7,837 nucleotides of DNA, from the NCBI GenBank assembly GCA_035304085.1, contig DATGQT010000225.1:1-7837 (forward strand), written 5' to 3'. Both the position numbers and the translations under genes were made by a program. Below are positions 5,934-7,837 of the stretch, in pieces. The notes beneath the pieces were generated by a model that was not told the DNA's origin, did no database searches, and worked only from the letters and a program-made list of their open reading frames with translations. How positions within the stretch are numbered: position 1 is the first letter of the stretch; every line of letters begins with the position of its first letter. The stretch is from DATGQT01 sp035304085. Lineage in GTDB: Bacteria > Bacteroidota > Rhodothermia > Rhodothermales > Rubricoccaceae.

Positions 5934-6316
5934 CCCCCGCTTGACGAGCTGAGGGCGACGGTCTTCTCGAAGGCGCCGTCGGCGCGGCGGGCGCGGTAGA
6001 CGACGCCCATCCCCCCGCGCCCGGCCTCGCCGACGACGCGGTACGGCCCCACCAGCGTGCCGGGCGCGAGGTCGCCGACCTCGGCCTCCCCGGCGACCGC
6101 GTCGAGGAGGCGGGCGGCGAAGGTAGTGGCGTGCTCGCCGAGGGCGCGCTCGGCGGCCTCGTCGCTGGCGAGGAGGGTCTCGACGGCGCGGTAGAGCGCG
6201 GGGTCGTGGCCGCAGGCGGCGCGGAGGAACGCCGTCCGCTCGTCGGGCGCGCGCGCGAGCGCCTCGTCGAAGAGGGCGTCGATCTCGGCCCAGCGGTCGG
6301 GGGCGGGCGGGTTCAT
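5807..6316 (-). CDS. upstream fragment of the kinase: N-terminal helix and Gly-rich loop
   Basis: A 169-residue frame from the ATG at 6316. Residues 1-122 belong to the kinase (family N-terminal segment, then GEAGRGGMGVVYRARR and the beta-3 start FEKTVAL). Residues 123-169 are out-of-frame Ser/Gly/Arg-rich sequence with no family resemblance. It stops inside the kinase domain and has no catalytic core. An AGGAGGG lies too far upstream (about 18 bases) to be a standard ribosome site and overlaps the end of the sigma gene. Confidence 0.5.
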   Translation of the reverse strand: MNPPAPDRWAEIDALFDEALARAPDERTAFLRAACGHDPALYRAVETLLASDEAAERALGEHATTFAARLLDAVAGEAEVGDLAPGTLVGPYRVVGEAGRGGMGVVYRARRADGAFEKTVALSSSSGGWTPTRCSPGSAASGRCWPPSTTPASRGCSTGGRRRTGGRTS

Positions 6317-6331
6317 CGGAAACGGGTGGGG

Positions 6332-6955
6332 CTACCCTCCTCTCGCAGTCTCGCCTGCCGGGGGATCATCGCCGGGATCGCCGTCCTGCATGAGCTGGAA
6401 GAGGTACGCGCGGGCGCGACGCCAGTCGCGCTTGACGGTGGGCACCGAGCGCCCCGTCGCCTCGGCCACCTCCTCGTGCGCCATCCCGCCGAAGAACCGC
6501 ATCTCGACGACCTCGGCCAGGCGCGGGCTCACGGCCGCGAGCCGGTCGAGGGCGGCGTCGAGGGCGAGGAGGTCGAGCGCCTCGGCCTCGGCGGCGCCGG
6601 AGGTGGCTACGGCGAGGGCGTCGTCGAGGGGGAGGTCGGCGCCGGGGCCGCCGCGCTTCAGCGCCGCGCGCTCGCGGGCGTAGCCGACGAGGACGAAGCG
6701 CATGGCGCGGGCGGCCAGCGCGAAGAAGTGGGCGCGGTCCTCCCACCCGGGCGTCTCGCCGGCGGTGAGCTTGAGGTAGGCCTCGTGGACGACGGCCGTC
6801 GTGTTGAGGGTCTCGCCGGGGCGGTGGCGGCGGAGCCGCGCGTGGGCGAGGGTGCGCAGCTCGTCGTAGACGCGCGGGAGCAGCGCGTCGAGCGCGTCGC
6901 GGTCGCCCCGGCGGGCGGTGGCGAGGAGGTGGGTCGTGGTGGGCTCGGCGGCCAT
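6332..6955 (-). CDS. ECF sigma factor of the TIGR02999 / Sigma70_ECF type, kinase partner
   Basis: A 207-residue sigma factor matching the TIGR02999 (PF07638) pattern: LLATARRGDRDALDALLP and VYDELRTLAHARLRRHRPG near the N-terminus, TAVVHEAYLKL (53-63), RAHFFALAARAMRFVLVGYARERAALKRGG (74-103), and region 4 with VVEMRFFGGMAHEEVAEATG then the helix-turn-helix VPTVKRDWRRARAYL (171-185). A short acidic, Pro/Gly-rich tail follows residue 190. The ATG at 6955 is chosen because family homology begins right after it; an in-frame ATG at 7069 would add 38 non-homologous residues and overlap the divergent gene. In the place where most ECF factors carry acidic residues of region 2.2, this one has NTTA (51-54). 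It is first in an operon with the Ser/Thr kinase, the arrangement known for phosphorylation-controlled ECF43-like systems. Confidence 0.92.
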   Translation of the reverse strand: MAAEPTTTHLLATARRGDRDALDALLPRVYDELRTLAHARLRRHRPGETLNTTAVVHEAYLKLTAGETPGWEDRAHFFALAARAMRFVLVGYARERAALKRGGPGADLPLDDALAVATSGAAEAEALDLLALDAALDRLAAVSPRLAEVVEMRFFGGMAHEEVAEATGRSVPTVKRDWRRARAYLFQLMQDGDPGDDPPAGETARGG

Positions 6956-7067
6956 CGGAGGAACGGTACGCTCGGAAAGGTAGGGCGCCCGGACTTTTTC
7001 GCGGGCGTGATCCCCGCCGGCCGGTTCCTGCGAACGAGGGGGTAGACCGTCACTCGCCCTCACGTCC
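6956..7067. promoter_or_regulatory. 112-base divergent promoter region of the sigma-kinase operon and the secreted protein gene
   Basis: On minus TACCTTTC (6975-6982) is a near match to the Bacteroidota -7 element, 20 bases before the sigma ATG, preceded by an A-tract GAAAAAGTCC. TCCG occurs twice with 13 bases between (AGTCCG and TTTCCG), a layout that could be an ECF-dependent promoter. The 12-mer CCGAGCGTACCG (minus, 6964-6975) recurs upstream of the repeat protein gene. No obvious promoter or Shine-Dalgarno sequence serves the plus gene. Speculative. Confidence 0.3.
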
Positions 7068-7837
7068 ATGCGGCCTCATCACGCCCTCCCGGCCCTCGCC
7101 CTCCTCCTCGCGCTCCTCGCCCCCCCTGCCGCCGCGCAGGTACGCTACACCTGGGACGGCGGCAACGGGGCCTGGGACGACCCCAACAACTGGACCCCGG
7201 CCGGCGTCCCGGCCGAGGCCGACACCGCCGTCGTCGCCGCCGGCCAGGCCAGCGTCAACGACGCCCGCGCCGTCGGCACCCTCCGCCTCTCCGGCACGGC
7301 CTGGCTCACCGGCGGCGGCCACCTCACCGTGCTCGACGGGCTCGATTGGGCGAGCGGCACGCTCAACGGTCGCGATACCGGCGGCGACCCCACCCTCACC
7401 ATCGCTGAAGAGGCGACGATGGTCATCCGCACGGACGCCGTCCACGCCCTCCGGGGGCGCCGCCTCGTCAACGAGGGCACCGTCGTATGGGAAGACGACG
7501 GCGTCCTCCAGGTCCAGTGGACCCAGCTGCTGGAGAACCGCTCCGGGGCCACGTTCGACGTCCGGGGCGACGGCCAGATCACGCGCACGAACGGGACGTG
7601 CACCTTCGACAACGCGGGCCTCCTCGTGAAGTCGGCCGGGACGGGGGAGACGGTCTTCAACTGGCCCTTCGGCCCGTTCAACAACGACGGCACCGTCCGG
7701 GTCGCGTCGGGGATGCTCCGGCTCAACAACGGCGGCGGGGGCAGCGGGAGCGGCGCCTTCGAGGCCCTCGCGGGGGCGACGCTCCAGGTCTCGAACGGGA
7801 CGCACACCTACGACGCGGCCTCCAGCCTCGGCGGGGC
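7068..7837 (+). CDS. secreted beta-strand-repeat (autotransporter-like) protein, N-terminal part only
   Basis: The frame is open from ATG 7068 to the window end (256 complete codons). Residues 1-23 form a signal peptide (MRPHHALPALALLLALLAPP, cleavage near AAA-Q). Next comes WDGGNGAWDDPNNWTPAGVP (29-48), the motif that opens many parallel beta-helix or autotransporter-associated repeat proteins. Loose repeats follow with alternating NxGTVxV and GxLxL strands: RRLVNEGTVVWEDDGVLQV (131-149), FNNDGTVRVASGMLRLNN (204-221), GAFEALAGATLQV (229-241). There is one Cys (178). The product is expected to be exported to the cell surface or medium. A C-terminal sorting domain would lie beyond the window. 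It is divergent from the sigma-kinase operon and could be one of its targets, but nothing in the sequence proves this. Confidence 0.82.
   Translation, partial: MRPHHALPALALLLALLAPPAAAQVRYTWDGGNGAWDDPNNWTPAGVPAEADTAVVAAGQASVNDARAVGTLRLSGTAWLTGGGHLTVLDGLDWASGTLNGRDTGGDPTLTIAEEATMVIRTDAVHALRGRRLVNEGTVVWEDDGVLQVQWTQLLENRSGATFDVRGDGQITRTNGTCTFDNAGLLVKSAGTGETVFNWPFGPFNNDGTVRVASGMLRLNNGGGGSGSGAFEALAGATLQVSNGTHTYDAASSLGG

Larger units (their letters stand above)
3909..6316 (-). pseudogene. membrane Ser/Thr protein kinase with TPR domain, frameshifted at the catalytic lysine
   Basis: Reads as one gene split by a missing base near 5950; adding one base gives 802 residues. A helical N-terminal segment (1-58, RWAEIDALFDEAL...EERTAFL-like) is typical of this kinase family. 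The Gly-rich loop GEAGRGGMGVVY is at 96-107, the beta-3 lysine would be residue 123, HRDLKPSN is at 214-221, the DFG is at 238-240, and APE is at 266-268. A transmembrane helix lies at about 372-393, after which FLERLFVAADPFGEE begins a periplasmic TPR region running to the C-terminus. It starts 15 bases after the upstream sigma gene stop, so the pair is co-transcribed. In related systems the kinase acts on its neighbour sigma factor. In the sequence as given neither fragment can be an active kinase. A sequencing or assembly error is quite possible, in which case this is an intact gene. Confidence 0.85.

Noticed and set aside
5921..5955. Programmed ribosomal frameshift joining the two kinase frames
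   Set aside because: No slippery heptamer at the junction; -1 slippage at CTC or at the GGGGG run would give Gln or Ser in place of the catalytic lysine, while one restored base gives the exact family consensus.
3870..5999. 709-residue plus-strand open frame opposite the kinase
   Set aside because: Antisense of a GC-rich gene. The minus strand carries unmistakable kinase and TPR motifs; the plus product has no domain-like pattern.
6953..7069. N-terminally extended start of the kinase-linked sigma at 7069
   Set aside because: The extra 38 residues have no family similarity and overlap the start of the divergent secreted protein gene.

Overview
This is a GC-rich (about 70% or more by eye) bacterial window, densely coded on both strands. 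The gene set suggests Rhodothermota (Rhodothermales, Rubricoccaceae-like) or a related Bacteroidota-phylum lineage. The reasons are a Bacteroidota-type ECF sigma factor, a DUF4105 (Lnb-like) periplasmic protein, a TIGR02999-type ECF sigma factor paired with a TPR Ser/Thr kinase, a secreted beta-strand-repeat protein, and near absence of Shine-Dalgarno sequences. The taxon is an inference and was not tested by any search.

Layout. Positions 1-662 (minus) hold an ECF sigma factor whose C-terminus runs off the left edge. A 170-base divergent spacer separates it from a DUF4105 membrane-anchored periplasmic protein (833-1681, plus). A perfect 32-base palindrome (1783-1814) lies between that gene and a convergent gene (1844-3691, minus). 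The convergent gene encodes a 615-residue exported low-complexity protein. Its parts are a signal peptide, an Arg/Gln/Glu-rich helix without lysine, four RSAVLDA repeats, Asp/Arg/Tyr repeats flanking a Cys/His box, and a YGYDPYYGDP repeat block. A GC-rich hairpin (3882-3905) follows the stop codon of the next minus-strand unit. That unit is a two-gene operon: a TIGR02999-type ECF sigma factor (6332-6955), then a Ser/Thr kinase with one transmembrane helix and a C-terminal TPR domain (3909-6316). A divergent plus-strand gene at 7068, cut by the right edge, encodes a secreted beta-strand-repeat protein.

The most notable observations are in the sigma-kinase operon. The kinase reading frame is broken by a single missing base inside the codon for the invariant beta-3 (VAIK) lysine. 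Restoring one A gives VALKLVKRGMDTDE and one 802-residue protein. The partner sigma factor lacks the acidic residues normally seen in region 2.2 and has NTTA there, with two threonines, whereas the other sigma factor in this window has EVED at the aligned place. This fits the known model in which a partner kinase supplies the negative charge by threonine phosphorylation (EcfP/PknT of Vibrio parahaemolyticus). If the deletion is real rather than a sequencing error, the switch would be broken in this strain. The second notable item is the repeat-built exported protein at 1844-3691, which I cannot assign to a characterised family.
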